A stretch of DNA of 64,000 nt. It comes from CBDBJR01 sp965206445. GTDB taxonomy: Bacteria; Pseudomonadota; Gammaproteobacteria; Arenicellales; Poriferihabitantaceae. Below, one piece after another: positions 9,151 to 18,076 of the stretch (its first letter is position 1; each line of letters starts with the position of its first letter). The position numbers and the translations under genes were made by a program. The notes beneath the pieces were generated by a model. It made no database searches. It was not told where the DNA came from and saw only the letters and a list, made by a program, of their open reading frames with translations. The stretch spans positions 3,224,001 through 3,288,000 of the forward strand of contig CBDBJR010000002.1 of the NCBI GenBank assembly GCA_965206445.1, given 5' to 3'.

Positions 9151-9261
9151 AGCAAGCAGGTGCAATTAGCGGTACAATAGCGCTATAGTGTAAAGTAGAT
9201 GGTGCGTTGGTTCGAGCAGGAGCCCGACTTTTAATCAATACCTGACGGAGTTTGCCTTGAT

Positions 9262-10662
9262 ATGAATAAGAAAAACACAGCCAGTGAACAACCCCAGACC
9301 GAGAAGAAAAAAACCAGCTCGGCCAAAGGTGATTTCACGTTGATCAACAATAAAACCGGCGATTTCTGGGATCTGCCCGAACTGCGGGGCAGCATGGATA
9401 ACCGGCTGGTCGATATCCGCTCCCTGTACAGCCGGGCCGGCATCCTGACTTACGACCCGGGATTCACCTCTACCGCCGCGTGCAAATCCGCCATCACGTT
9501 CATCGACGGTGACAAGGGGATACTGCTGCACCGCGGCTATTCCATCGATCAGCTCACGGCGCACAGCGATTATATGGAAACCTGCTATCTGCTGCTGTAC
9601 GGCGAGCTGCCGACGCCGGAACAGAAATCCTCTTTCAACGACGACATTCGCCGTCATACGCTGCTGCACGAGCAACTGGCCAAGTTTTATGCCGGCTTTA
9701 TGCGCAGCGCCCATCCGATGGCGATTATGGTCGGCGTGGTCGGCGCGCTCTCCGCGTTTTATCACGACAGCACGGATATCAACGATGTCGAGCAGCGCCA
9801 GCTGGCGGCCCACCGGCTGATCGCAAAAATGCCGACGATGGGCGCGTATGCCTTCAAGTATTCATTGGGCCTGCCGTTTCCCATGCCGCGCAACGACTTG
9901 TCGTACTCGGAAAATCTGCTGCAAATGATGTTCAGCAATCCGGCCGAGGACTACGAGATCAACCCGGTGCTGGCAAGAGCAATTGACCGTATTTTGATAC
10001 TGCACGCCGACCATGAACAAAATGCGTCGACCTCGACCGTGCGGCTGTCCGGCTCATCCGGCGCCAATCCGTATGCCTGTATCGCGTCCGGTATCGCATC
10101 GTTATGGGGGCCGGCGCATGGCGGCGCCAATGAGGCGGTGTTGAATATGCTGGATGAAATCGGCTCGGTCGATCGCATCGCGGCCTATATTAAAAAGGCG
10201 CAGGATAAAAACGACCCCTTCCGGCTGATGGGTTTTGGCCATCGCGTGTATAAAAACTATGACCCGCGCGCGACGGTGATGCGTGAGACCTGTCACGAGG
10301 TGCTGGGCGTACTCGGCGTCGAAGACCCGAAATTGAAGCTGGCGATGGAGCTGGAGCGAATCGCGCTGGAAGACGAATATTTTATCAGCAAAAAACTCTA
10401 TCCGAACGTGGACTTCTACTCCGGCATTATCCTCAAGGCGATGGGCTTCCCCACGTCGATGTTCACGGTGATGTTTGCCATCGGCAGAACGGTCGGCTGG
10501 ATTTCGCACTGGAAAGAAATGCTGACCGATGCGGATCAGAAAATTGGCCGCCCACGCCAGCTGTATCAGGGCGAAGTCCGGCGGGAATTCATACCGATCA
10601 ATAAGCGCGGGCATACCGACAAAAAAATCAGCTGGTGGCGGCTATGGGGCAGCAACAAATAA
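9262..10662 (+). CDS. gltA: Citrate synthase (type I/II hexameric GltA)
   Basis: Citrate synthase condenses acetyl-CoA and oxaloacetate in the first TCA step. Aligned by eye with E. coli GltA, the catalytic residues fall at a constant offset of 22: H286 in PAHGGANEA, H327 in GFGHRVYKNYDPRA and D384 in PNVDFYSG. The C-terminal RPRQLYQG is also present. At 466 residues it is longer than E. coli GltA (427): there is a roughly 22-residue lysine/serine-rich N-terminal leader and about 17 extra C-terminal residues (ending WWRLWGSNK). A GGAG at 9247-9250 precedes the ATG. It stands alone, not beside the sdh or suc genes. Confidence 0.97.
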   Translation: MNKKNTASEQPQTEKKKTSSAKGDFTLINNKTGDFWDLPELRGSMDNRLVDIRSLYSRAGILTYDPGFTSTAACKSAITFIDGDKGILLHRGYSIDQLTAHSDYMETCYLLLYGELPTPEQKSSFNDDIRRHTLLHEQLAKFYAGFMRSAHPMAIMVGVVGALSAFYHDSTDINDVEQRQLAAHRLIAKMPTMGAYAFKYSLGLPFPMPRNDLSYSENLLQMMFSNPAEDYEINPVLARAIDRILILHADHEQNASTSTVRLSGSSGANPYACIASGIASLWGPAHGGANEAVLNMLDEIGSVDRIAAYIKKAQDKNDPFRLMGFGHRVYKNYDPRATVMRETCHEVLGVLGVEDPKLKLAMELERIALEDEYFISKKLYPNVDFYSGIILKAMGFPTSMFTVMFAIGRTVGWISHWKEMLTDADQKIGRPRQLYQGEVRREFIPINKRGHTDKKISWWRLWGSNK

Positions 10663-10799
10663 GCGCGCGTGCGGGGTTGGCCGGTTGATGCATAACCGGT
10701 ATGCAGCCGCCTCGGCAGCCCGGCGGGGATAGCCAATCGGGCGGCTGTAGCAATGCGACGCCGATGCGCGCATCAGCGTCACCGTCTGCCTATCGGGTC

Positions 10800-11057
10800 A
10801 TGCATACGTGGATCTACAAAAGCGATAAAAAATCCGGCGCCTATTTGTATCTCACCCGGCAGGATGATTTTTCCGCCGTGCCGGATGCGTTGATGCGGCT
10901 GCTCGGCCCGATGAAACTGGTGATGGAACTAGAGCTGCGACCCGACCGCAGGCTGGCCCGGGTGTCGGTCGCCGACGTGCTGCATCAGCTGACGGCGCAG
11001 CAATATTTTTTGCAGTTGCCACCCGCCGAGTCGCGACCACAATCCGATGCTGAGTAA
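10800..11057 (+). CDS. ycgL: YcgL domain-containing protein
   Basis: An 85-residue member of the YcgL/DUF709 family, which is essentially gammaproteobacterial and of unknown molecular function. It begins MHTWIYKSDKKSGAYLYL, continues with DDFSAVPDALMRLLG and ends with the hallmark YFLQLPP. The ATG at 10800 fits the family length; the frame runs further upstream without similarity. In enteric bacteria ycgL is often near rnd, but here rnd is about 34 kb away. The next gene starts 11 bp before its stop. Confidence 0.9.
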   Translation: MHTWIYKSDKKSGAYLYLTRQDDFSAVPDALMRLLGPMKLVMELELRPDRRLARVSVADVLHQLTAQQYFLQLPPAESRPQSDAE

Positions 11058-11421
11058 ACTCATTTTTACCGCCCTGGTGGTCGCCACGGTCATTCTCTAT
11101 CTGCGCTACAAACAGCGGCGCGGCAAAACGCCCGGTCATAGCCCGCCCGCCTCCACTCACCGGGAGCAGGCCCGCTCTTTGTCTGCGCAGACGCTGGCAT
11201 ACGCCCTGATCGGCTTGCTGGTCGCCGTTTCGCTGACGGTTTTCGTGCTTGACTGGCGGGCCGGAAACCAGATCGTACAGCTGCGGGTTATCTCCACCGG
11301 CGGGATTCGGGCCGACTATCGGGCGTACAAAAAACACCTCAAAGACCGCAGTTTTCAAACCCTCACCGGCATCCGGGTCAAGCTCGGCGACAACGACCGG
11401 CTGGAAATCATCGAGCCCTGA
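11047..11421 (+). CDS. Small conserved membrane protein of unknown function
   Basis: A 124-residue protein with two hydrophobic helices (residues about 4-19 and 51-68) separated by a basic, proline-containing loop. The last 50 residues are soluble and charged (RVKLGDNDRLEIIEP). I do not recognise a named family. It overlaps ycgL by 11 bp at its start, and its TGA overlaps the ATG of the rhomboid gene (TGATG), so the three genes are probably translated as one unit. Confidence 0.7.
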   Translation: MLSKLIFTALVVATVILYLRYKQRRGKTPGHSPPASTHREQARSLSAQTLAYALIGLLVAVSLTVFVLDWRAGNQIVQLRVISTGGIRADYRAYKKHLKDRSFQTLTGIRVKLGDNDRLEIIEP

Positions 11422-12020
11422 TGCGCTCGCAACCTCTGCTTACGCTGGCGATTATGATCGCGTGTGTTGTGGCGTTTGCCGCGCTGAATCTCTTCGACCG
11501 CGAAGCCGTGCTGTTACCGCTGCTGATCTCTGAATTCATTCAACCGACCTTGCCGGAGGTTCGCGCCGGCCAGCTGTGGCGCCTGTTTACCCCCGCTTTG
11601 CTGCACTTCGGCATTTTCCACATCGTCTTCAATTTGATGTGGGTGTGGGAGCTGGGACGGGCAATTGAATTTCGTCAGGGGGCATTGCGGCTGCTGGTCG
11701 TGATCGCGTGCGCCGCGCTCAGCTCGAATCTGGCGCAATACTTTATCAGCGGGCCGGTTTTTGGCGGCATGTCGGGCGTGGTCTACGGCCTGTTTGGCTA
11801 CGTCTGGATTCAAGGCCGGTGCAACCGTCGATTTGGCGGGCGGCTCAATCCGCCGATTGTCAATTTGATGCTGGGCTGGTTTGTGCTTTGCTGGAGCGGT
11901 TTGCTGGAGGTTTTTTTCAATTTATCGGTCGCCAATACCGCGCATACCATGGGGCTTGCGGTCGGTATTGCCGCGAGCGGACTGGTTTGCCTGCTGCAGC
12001 GGCTACACATCCGCGCCTAG
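11421..12020 (+). CDS. Rhomboid family intramembrane serine protease
   Basis: A 199-residue polytopic membrane protease. The catalytic dyad is visible: S118 in FGGMSGVVYGLFG and H175 in ANTAHTMGLAVG. HIVFN (residues 67-71) is the helix-2 HxxxN that stabilises the oxyanion. It is a minimal six-helix rhomboid without extra domains. Rhomboids cut transmembrane substrates within the bilayer; its substrate is unknown. It is translationally coupled to the preceding small membrane protein by a TGATG overlap, so that protein could be a partner or substrate (inference). Confidence 0.92.
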   Translation: MRSQPLLTLAIMIACVVAFAALNLFDREAVLLPLLISEFIQPTLPEVRAGQLWRLFTPALLHFGIFHIVFNLMWVWELGRAIEFRQGALRLLVVIACAALSSNLAQYFISGPVFGGMSGVVYGLFGYVWIQGRCNRRFGGRLNPPIVNLMLGWFVLCWSGLLEVFFNLSVANTAHTMGLAVGIAASGLVCLLQRLHIRA

Positions 12021-12369
12021 CTGCTGGTTCGCGGCGGCGGATGCGCGCTGAGAGGATGCGATGTATTTTCCCACCCGAGGCGGCCCCTGCAACCGGGCGT
12101 ATCAGCCGCAACAGGGCGCACTATTGGCGTCGGTCTGGCTGGTTTTTTGGCCACCCTTGCGGGTATAATTGCAGCCGGCCCGGTGTCATTCTTATCGGCT
12201 CGAGCCGACCACAATCCCGACTCTGTGATGCAACCGGCGAGCGCCAACCACCGCGTAGAAATCTACCCCCTGTTGCACGCTAACGACCGCACCACATACT
12301 CATGCAACGGCGATACACGGCTGACAGCAGCAACTCACACCAACCACAATCGCATCTGGAAGCAACTCG
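12021..12369 (+). other. 349-bp spacer before ileS; no gene called
   Basis: A perfect TATAAT lies at 12164-12169, but no good -35 is found 16-18 bp upstream. In the frame of 12120-12401 a hydrophobic stretch (GVGLAGFLATLAGIIAAG) resembles a signal peptide, but it has no convincing start or ribosome-binding site and runs into the ileS start region in another frame. ribF, the common upstream neighbour of ileS, is absent. A weak ribosome-binding site (ggaag, 12358-12362) precedes the ileS ATG. Confidence 0.4.
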
Positions 12370-15300
12370 ATGACCTTTACCCAAGTCGACAGCCGGTATG
12401 ACGGGCCAAAGCTGGAGCAGGAGATTCTGGCCTACTGGGATAGCCGCGATATATTCGCCAAAACCCTGCAAAAAAATCTCGGCAACCCGCGCTTCAGCTT
12501 TAACGAAGGGCCGCCCACCGCCAACGGCAAACCCGGGATTCACCACGTGCTGGCGCGGACGTTCAAGGACATTTATCCGCGCTACAAGACCATGCGCGGC
12601 TACCATGCGCCGCGCAAGGGCGGCTGGGATACCCATGGCCTGCCGGTCGAGCATGAAATTGAAAAACAGCTGGGCATCTTCGACAAAAAGCAGATCGAAC
12701 AACAGGTCGGGGTGGCGGAATTCACGCGCCGATGCCGCGAGTCGGTGCTGAGTTATATCGACGAGTGGGAGCAGATGACCCGGCGCATGGGCTACTGGGT
12801 CAACCTGAAAGAAGCGTATTACACCCTGAACAATGACTACATCGAGTCAACCTGGTATCTGCTAAAGCAAATCTGGGACAAGGGGCTGATTTACAAGAGC
12901 AACAAAGTGGTGCCCTACGACCCCAGAATCGGCGCCACGCTGTCTTCGCATGAGGTCGCGCAGGGCTACAAAGAAACCCTCGACCCGTCGGTCACGGTGC
13001 GCTTTCCGCTGCGCGCACAGCCCGGGGTGAGTTTTCTGGTCTGGACGACCACCCCGTGGACCCTGCCCTCCAATTTGCTGCTGGCGGTGGGCGAAGAAAT
13101 CGATTATGCCTACGTCGCGTATCAGCAGGAAACCGTGATTGTGGCCTGCGCCCGGGTCGATGCGGTGTTCCACGACCGGCCGCATAAAATCATAAAAACC
13201 GTCACCGGGCGTGAACTGCTGGGCTGCCGCTATTCGCGTTTGTTTGACGACCTGCCGGTCGATAGCGAACGCTGCTTTCGGGTGGTGGCGGCGGATTTTG
13301 TCAGCACGGAAAACGGCACCGGCATCGTGCACGTCGCCCCGGCGTATGGGGTTGACGACCTCGAGCTGGGGCAGCGTGAAGGCGTGCCGGTGATTCACGG
13401 CGTTGGCCTGGACGGACACTTCAAGCCGGAAGTCGCAGCGGTTGCCGGTAAATTTTTCAAGCAGGCCGACCCGATCATCTGCCAACTGCTCAAACAACGC
13501 GGGCTGCTGTTTGCGAACGAGCAGATCCGGCATAGCTACCCGTTTGGCTGGCGTACCGGCGACCCGTTAATTTATTATGCCAAAGAAGCCTGGTACATCC
13601 GCACTACGGCGGTCAAAGATCGCATGGTCGAGTTGAACCGGACGATTCACTGGGTGCCGCAGAGCAGCCGCGACGGGCGGTTTGGCAACTGGCTCGAAAA
13701 CAATGTCGATTGGGCTTTGTCGCGCGAACGCTTCTGGGGCACACCGATGCCGGTCTGGAGCGACGCCGAGGACAATTTCATCTGCGTCGGCTCGATCGCC
13801 GAGCTGGAGCAGCTCACCGGGCAATCGCTGCGCGACATCGATCTGCATCGACCGCAGATCGATCAAATCACCTTCACCAGGGACGGCCGGGAATACAAAC
13901 GGGTGCCGGAAGTGATCGACTGCTGGTTCGATTCGGGCGCAATGAGCTACGCCCAATGGCATTACCCTTTCGAGAACCGGGAGAGCTTCGAGCAGCATTT
14001 CCCGGCCGACTATATCTGCGAGGCGATCGATCAGACCCGCGGCTGGTTTTACACACTGCACGCGATCGCGACCCTGGTGGACGATAGCGTGGCCTACCGA
14101 AATTGCGTCTGTCTAAACCATATCGTCGATCAGTCCGGCAAGAAAATGTCGAAGTCGCAGGGCAATATCATCAACCCCGACGATATTTTCGACAGCATCG
14201 GCGTCGACGCGCTGCGCTGGCTGTTTCTCGCCCGCACGGCGCCCGAGGCGCAAAAACGCATCTCCACCGAGATTGTCCGTGAGGTGGCGGCGTCGTTCGT
14301 CAATACCCTCTGGAATACCTACGCTTTTTTCACGCTCTACGCCCGGCTGGATCAGATCGATCTGACGCGGCAGGTGGAATGCAAACAGCGCCCGGAGATC
14401 GATCGCTGGATTCTGGCGCTGGCGCACGGCAGCGTGAAAACCGCGACCGAGCACCTGGACCGCTACGACGCCAAAGGCGCCGGCGAGGCGATCGAGAACC
14501 TGGTCAACCAACTCAGCAACTGGTATGTCCGGCGCAACCGCCGCCGCTTCTGGAAAAACGACGCCGGGGCCGACAAGCAGGCCGCCTATCTGACGCTGTA
14601 CGAATGCCTCGATCTGCTGACCCGGCTGATTGCCCCGTTTATGCCCTTTCTGAGCGAAGCGATTTACCATAATCTTCGCCGTGCCAACCCGGATGCGGCC
14701 GAAAGCGTCCACCTCACCGACTGGCCCGAATGCGACCCGGCACGCCTCAACGATGAGCTGGTATTCGAGATGGACGTTGTGCAGCAGGTGGTCGGGCTGG
14801 GCCGCACCTGCCGTGAAGATAGCCGGGTACGGGTGCGTCAGCCGCTATCCTGCCTGCTGGTCAGCACGCCGGATGCCCGCTCAGCCGCCGCAATCAAAAA
14901 ACAGGCGGCGCAAATACGCGCAGAGTTGAATGTCAAAACCATCGCGCCGCTGCAATCCGATGCACAGCTGATTCGCTATCGCTGTATGCCGAATTTCTCA
15001 CGCCTCGGCAAACGCTACGGCAAACTGATGCCGGCAATCAAACAAGCGCTGTCCGCGGTCGATAGCACGTGGGTTGCCCGGCAACTAGCCGACCAGACCA
15101 CCTTCAGCCTGACCATAGACGGCCGGGAAATCGAGTTTGATCGCGACGATGTGCAACTGCAAACCACCGCTGCCGACGGCTATACCAGCGCCCGGGACGA
15201 CGGCTATCTGGTCGTACTCGATACCGGCTTGAACGACGCCCTGCGGGTGGAAGGCCTGGCGCGTGAAATTGTGCGCACGGTGCAGGACAGCCGCAAGTCC

Positions 15301-15528
15301 GCCGGCCTGGAGGTGGCCGATAAAATTGCACTGGCGGTGACCGGCAGCCCGAGGGTCACGCAGGCGCTGGCCGATTATGGCGACTATATCCGCAATGAAA
15401 CGCTGGCGATCAGCCTTGAACCGACGCTGGAAACCGCCGACTTTGCCGTCGAGAAAACGCTTGACGATGAGCACTGGCGCATCCAGTTGCAGCGCCGGCA
15501 CGCGCACACCAAACCCACTCCAACCTGA
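12370..15528 (+). CDS. ileS: Isoleucyl-tRNA synthetase, type 2 (IleRS2-like) with GIHH signature
   Basis: A 1052-residue class I synthetase that charges tRNA-Ile. The sequence around the active site (NEGPPTANGKP) and RKGGWDTHGLPVE resembles the type-2 IleRS of eukaryotic cytosol, Bacteroidetes and mupirocin-resistant bacteria rather than the E. coli type (HDGPPYANG, HIGH). The HIGH position reads GIHH (residues 56-59), while KMSKS is intact at 592-596. The CP1 editing domain has LVWTTTPWTLPSN, and the C-terminal half forms the anticodon-binding region. Neither ribF nor lspA flanks it, unlike most gammaproteobacteria. Both the type and the location suggest replacement by transfer (inference). 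Its stop is 6 bp before a small leader ORF. Confidence 0.95.
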   Translation: MTFTQVDSRYDGPKLEQEILAYWDSRDIFAKTLQKNLGNPRFSFNEGPPTANGKPGIHHVLARTFKDIYPRYKTMRGYHAPRKGGWDTHGLPVEHEIEKQLGIFDKKQIEQQVGVAEFTRRCRESVLSYIDEWEQMTRRMGYWVNLKEAYYTLNNDYIESTWYLLKQIWDKGLIYKSNKVVPYDPRIGATLSSHEVAQGYKETLDPSVTVRFPLRAQPGVSFLVWTTTPWTLPSNLLLAVGEEIDYAYVAYQQETVIVACARVDAVFHDRPHKIIKTVTGRELLGCRYSRLFDDLPVDSERCFRVVAADFVSTENGTGIVHVAPAYGVDDLELGQREGVPVIHGVGLDGHFKPEVAAVAGKFFKQADPIICQLLKQRGLLFANEQIRHSYPFGWRTGDPLIYYAKEAWYIRTTAVKDRMVELNRTIHWVPQSSRDGRFGNWLENNVDWALSRERFWGTPMPVWSDAEDNFICVGSIAELEQLTGQSLRDIDLHRPQIDQITFTRDGREYKRVPEVIDCWFDSGAMSYAQWHYPFENRESFEQHFPADYICEAIDQTRGWFYTLHAIATLVDDSVAYRNCVCLNHIVDQSGKKMSKSQGNIINPDDIFDSIGVDALRWLFLARTAPEAQKRISTEIVREVAASFVNTLWNTYAFFTLYARLDQIDLTRQVECKQRPEIDRWILALAHGSVKTATEHLDRYDAKGAGEAIENLVNQLSNWYVRRNRRRFWKNDAGADKQAAYLTLYECLDLLTRLIAPFMPFLSEAIYHNLRRANPDAAESVHLTDWPECDPARLNDELVFEMDVVQQVVGLGRTCREDSRVRVRQPLSCLLVSTPDARSAAAIKKQAAQIRAELNVKTIAPLQSDAQLIRYRCMPNFSRLGKRYGKLMPAIKQALSAVDSTWVARQLADQTTFSLTIDGREIEFDRDDVQLQTTAADGYTSARDDGYLVVLDTGLNDALRVEGLAREIVRTVQDSRKSAGLEVADKIALAVTGSPRVTQALADYGDYIRNETLAISLEPTLETADFAVEKTLDDEHWRIQLQRRHAHTKPTPT

Positions 15529-15531
15529 CCC

Positions 15532-15551
15532 ACTATGACTATGACTATGAC
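15532..15551 (+). repeat. 6-bp tandem repeat (actatg x3)
   Basis: Three copies of actatg plus a partial one follow the ileS stop. Because the period is six, the three ATGs (15535, 15541, 15547) are in one frame and open the possible leader ORF. Confidence 0.85.
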
Positions 15552-15636
15552 ACTTCTCATCCACATACCGACTATCGAACGCCTGCCGGCCCGGAAAATG
15601 AAACGGCCAATGCGGGGGGGGGGTTATCATGGGTAA
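15535..15636 (+). CDS. Possible 33-residue leader ORF upstream of manC
   Basis: Starting at three in-frame ATGs in a 6-bp repeat, the frame reads MTMTMTLLIHIP, continues through the G10 tract as RGGG, and stops with TAA at 15634-15636, overlapping the manC start by 8 bp. No ribosome-binding site is visible, so translation would depend on coupling to ileS, whose stop is 6 bp upstream. If the G tract had nine Gs, this frame would fuse directly to manC. Coding is not proven. Confidence 0.3.
   Translation: MTMTMTLLIHIPTIERLPARKMKRPMRGGGYHG
15614..15623 (+). repeat. Homopolymeric G10 tract in the ribosome-binding position of manC
   Basis: Ten consecutive Gs end 5 nt before the manC ATG (15629). 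G tracts of this length slip during replication, and this one sits exactly where a Shine-Dalgarno sequence belongs. Changes in length would alter both the ribosome-binding spacing and the reading frame of the upstream leader ORF. A sequencing or assembly error in the count is possible. Confidence 0.85.
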
Positions 15637-17056
15637 GCACACCATCGTGCCGGTCGTGCTCTGCGGCGGCTCGGGCACCCGCCTTTGGCCGTTGTCGCGT
15701 GCGATGCGGCCGAAACAGTTTATCTCGCTGCTTGGCCCCAGGAGTTTGTTTCAGATGACGCTGGAGCGGCTTGATGCTTTGGAGAATGCCGCCCCCGCTG
15801 TTATCGCCTGCAACCACGAGCACCGCTTTATGGTGGCCGAGCAGCTGCGAGAAATGGCGTTCGCCTATGACAGCATTTTGCTCGAGCCGGCCGGGCGCAG
15901 CACCGCCCCGGCGATTGCCGCAGCGGCGTATAAACTCGAGTCAGCCGGGCCCGACAGCGTGATGCTGGTGCTGCCGGCCGACCACATCATCGGCGATAGC
16001 GCCGCATTCATGCGGGCAATCGAGGCCGCGGTCGCATCGGCGCTGCAGGGCAATCTGGTCACGTTTGGCATCCCGCCGCACAAAGCCGCCACCGGATACG
16101 GCTATCTCAAAGCGCGCCCGAACGCCGGCAACGCCGGCAACGCCGTGCCGGTGGAGCAGTTTATCGAAAAGCCCGATCGCAAAACCGCCGAACGGCTGTT
16201 ACAACAGTCGCAGTATTTTTGGAACAGCGGCATGTTTGTATTCCGGGCGGCGACCTATCTCGAGCAGCTCGACCGCCATCAACCGAACATGCTGCGGCAG
16301 ATACAACAAGCGGTCGACCAGGCCAGACCGGATCTGGATTTTTTGCGCCTGGACCCACCCGCCTACCTGCAATGTGATGATATTTCGGCTGATTACGCCG
16401 TCATGGAGCTATCCGACAGCGTCACCATGGTACCGCTCGAGGCCGGGTGGAGCGATATCGGCTCCTGGTCTGCGCTGTGGGAGACCGGCGGAAAAGACGA
16501 CCACGGCAACGTCACCCGCGGCGATGCCCTGGCGATCGATGCCAATAACTGTTACCTGCACGCAGAAAACAAACTCGTGGTCGCGCAGGGGGTTGATAAC
16601 CTGGCGCTGATAGAAACCCATGATGCGATACTGATTGCGCCCATGGACGACGATCAGGCGATCAAAAAAATAGTGGCGCAGCTGGAAAAGAGCAATCGCT
16701 CCGAGGTACACCTGCATCGCCAGGTTTTTCGCCCCTGGGGCAGCTACGATGTCCTCGATCAAGGCGTCGGTTTTCAGGTCAAGCGGCTTATCGTCAAGAG
16801 CGGCCATGCAACCTCAATGCAAAAGCACGCCCGCCGGGCCGAACACTGGGTGGTCGTTTCGGGCACCGCCGAAGTCACTTGCGCAGACCGGACCATCATA
16901 CTCAACAAAAGCCAGACTGCCTATATCCCGCTCGGCGCCACGCACCGCCTGCGCAACCCCGGCGAGATCGCGCTTGAAGTGATCGAAGTGCAGGTGGGTG
17001 ACTATCTGGGCGAAGACGATATCGAAAGAATCGATGACCAATATGGTCGCAACTGA
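15629..17056 (+). CDS. manC: Mannose-1-phosphate guanylyltransferase / mannose-6-phosphate isomerase
   Basis: A bifunctional 475-residue enzyme of GDP-mannose synthesis. The N-terminal nucleotidyltransferase has LCGGSGTRLWPLSR and the PKQF motif, then LVLPADHII and FIEKPD. The C-terminal cupin domain (from about residue 350, FRPWGSYDVLD to the HARRAEHWVVVSGTA metal site) is the phosphomannose isomerase part. GDP-mannose would feed mannose transfer and the Fcl pathway; AlgC supplies mannose-1-phosphate. It is followed by an epimerase and a UDP-sugar dehydrogenase, so this is a surface polysaccharide cluster. A G10 tract just before the ATG may make expression phase variable. Confidence 0.95.
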   Translation: MGKHTIVPVVLCGGSGTRLWPLSRAMRPKQFISLLGPRSLFQMTLERLDALENAAPAVIACNHEHRFMVAEQLREMAFAYDSILLEPAGRSTAPAIAAAAYKLESAGPDSVMLVLPADHIIGDSAAFMRAIEAAVASALQGNLVTFGIPPHKAATGYGYLKARPNAGNAGNAVPVEQFIEKPDRKTAERLLQQSQYFWNSGMFVFRAATYLEQLDRHQPNMLRQIQQAVDQARPDLDFLRLDPPAYLQCDDISADYAVMELSDSVTMVPLEAGWSDIGSWSALWETGGKDDHGNVTRGDALAIDANNCYLHAENKLVVAQGVDNLALIETHDAILIAPMDDDQAIKKIVAQLEKSNRSEVHLHRQVFRPWGSYDVLDQGVGFQVKRLIVKSGHATSMQKHARRAEHWVVVSGTAEVTCADRTIILNKSQTAYIPLGATHRLRNPGEIALEVIEVQVGDYLGEDDIERIDDQYGRN

Positions 17057-17089
17057 GCGCCGCACGCCGTCCGTGTGGGTTGGTGCGGG

Positions 17090-18076
17090 TTGACCGTATT
17101 GGTCACAGGCGGGGCCGGCTTCATCGGCGCTGCGATTGCCCATCGTTTGCTCGATCAGGGCGAGCGGGTTTTCGTTATCGACAACCTGAATGATTATTAT
17201 GCGGTCAGCTTAAAACAAGCCCGCCTGGATCGATTGCTGGCAAGAGAAAATGTTGATTTTGCCCAGACTGACCTGGTCGATCGCAGCGCCATCGCGGCCC
17301 TGTTCCAGCAACACCGCTTCGATGTCGTCGTCAACCTGGCCGCGCAGGCCGGCGTACGCTATTCGATCGAGCGGCCGGAGCAATATATTGACGCCAACCT
17401 GCTGGGGTTTGGCAATATTCTGGAAGGCTGCCGGCAGCACCGCGTTGCGCATCTTGTGTATGCCTCCAGCAGCTCGGTCTACGGCAACAGTACCCGCCTG
17501 CCGTTGCATGAAGATGATCCGGTTGATCAGCCGGTATCGCTGTATGCCGCGAGCAAAAAATCCAATGAATTGATGGCGCATTGCTATGCCCACCTGTACC
17601 GCCTGCGCTGCACCGGGCTGCGGTTTTTTACCGCTTATGGCCCGTGGGGCCGACCCGATATGGCCTTCTTCAAATTCACCCGCATGATCTTGAACGATGA
17701 AACCATACCGGTATTCAATCACGGCAAGCTGGCGCGGGATTTCACCTACATAGATGATATTGTAGAGGCCGTCAGCCGGGTGATACATCGCACCCCGACC
17801 GGCCGCTACGCCGCCGCCTCAGGCGCGCTGCATCGCATCTATAATATCGGCAACGGGCGGCAGATTAACCTGATGGATTATATTAAAACACTGGAAAAAT
17901 GCCTGGGCAGAACCGCGTCGTACGAAATGCTGCCGATGCAGGACGGCGACGTATACGCCACCCAGGCCGATATTTCCCGGCTGGCCGCCGAGTTTGACTT
18001 CCGCCCCGATACCGAGATAGCGCAGGGGCTGGCGCGCTTTGTCGCCTGGTATACCGACTATTATGACCACCAATAA
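17090..18076 (+). CDS. NAD-dependent epimerase (UDP-glucuronate 4-epimerase / CapI-like)
   Basis: An extended SDR sugar epimerase of about 328 residues. The N-terminus TVLVTGGAGFIGAAIAHRL is the NAD-binding site; catalytic residues are in ASSSSVYG and the YAASKKSNE (YxxxK) motif. The segment FFTAYGPWGRPDMAFFKF is characteristic of CapI/LspL-type 4-epimerases acting on UDP-glucuronate or UDP-N-acetyl-hexosamines. No ATG fits: TTG at 17090 gives the usual N-terminus and GTG at 17075 is an alternative. Its last 14 bp overlap the dehydrogenase gene, consistent with successive steps (oxidation at C6, epimerisation at C4). The exact sugar cannot be fixed from sequence alone. Confidence 0.88.
   Translation: MTVLVTGGAGFIGAAIAHRLLDQGERVFVIDNLNDYYAVSLKQARLDRLLARENVDFAQTDLVDRSAIAALFQQHRFDVVVNLAAQAGVRYSIERPEQYIDANLLGFGNILEGCRQHRVAHLVYASSSSVYGNSTRLPLHEDDPVDQPVSLYAASKKSNELMAHCYAHLYRLRCTGLRFFTAYGPWGRPDMAFFKFTRMILNDETIPVFNHGKLARDFTYIDDIVEAVSRVIHRTPTGRYAAASGALHRIYNIGNGRQINLMDYIKTLEKCLGRTASYEMLPMQDGDVYATQADISRLAAEFDFRPDTEIAQGLARFVAWYTDYYDHQ

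Noticed and set aside
9190..9240. tRNA-like ggttcgag sequence upstream of gltA
   Set aside because: No acceptor stem, D-arm or CCA pairing can be formed around it; it is only a chance match to the T-loop motif.
12147..12401. 84-codon frame with a signal-peptide-like segment upstream of ileS
   Set aside because: Only a TTG start without a ribosome-binding site, and it overlaps the ileS start. No homologous feature recognised.
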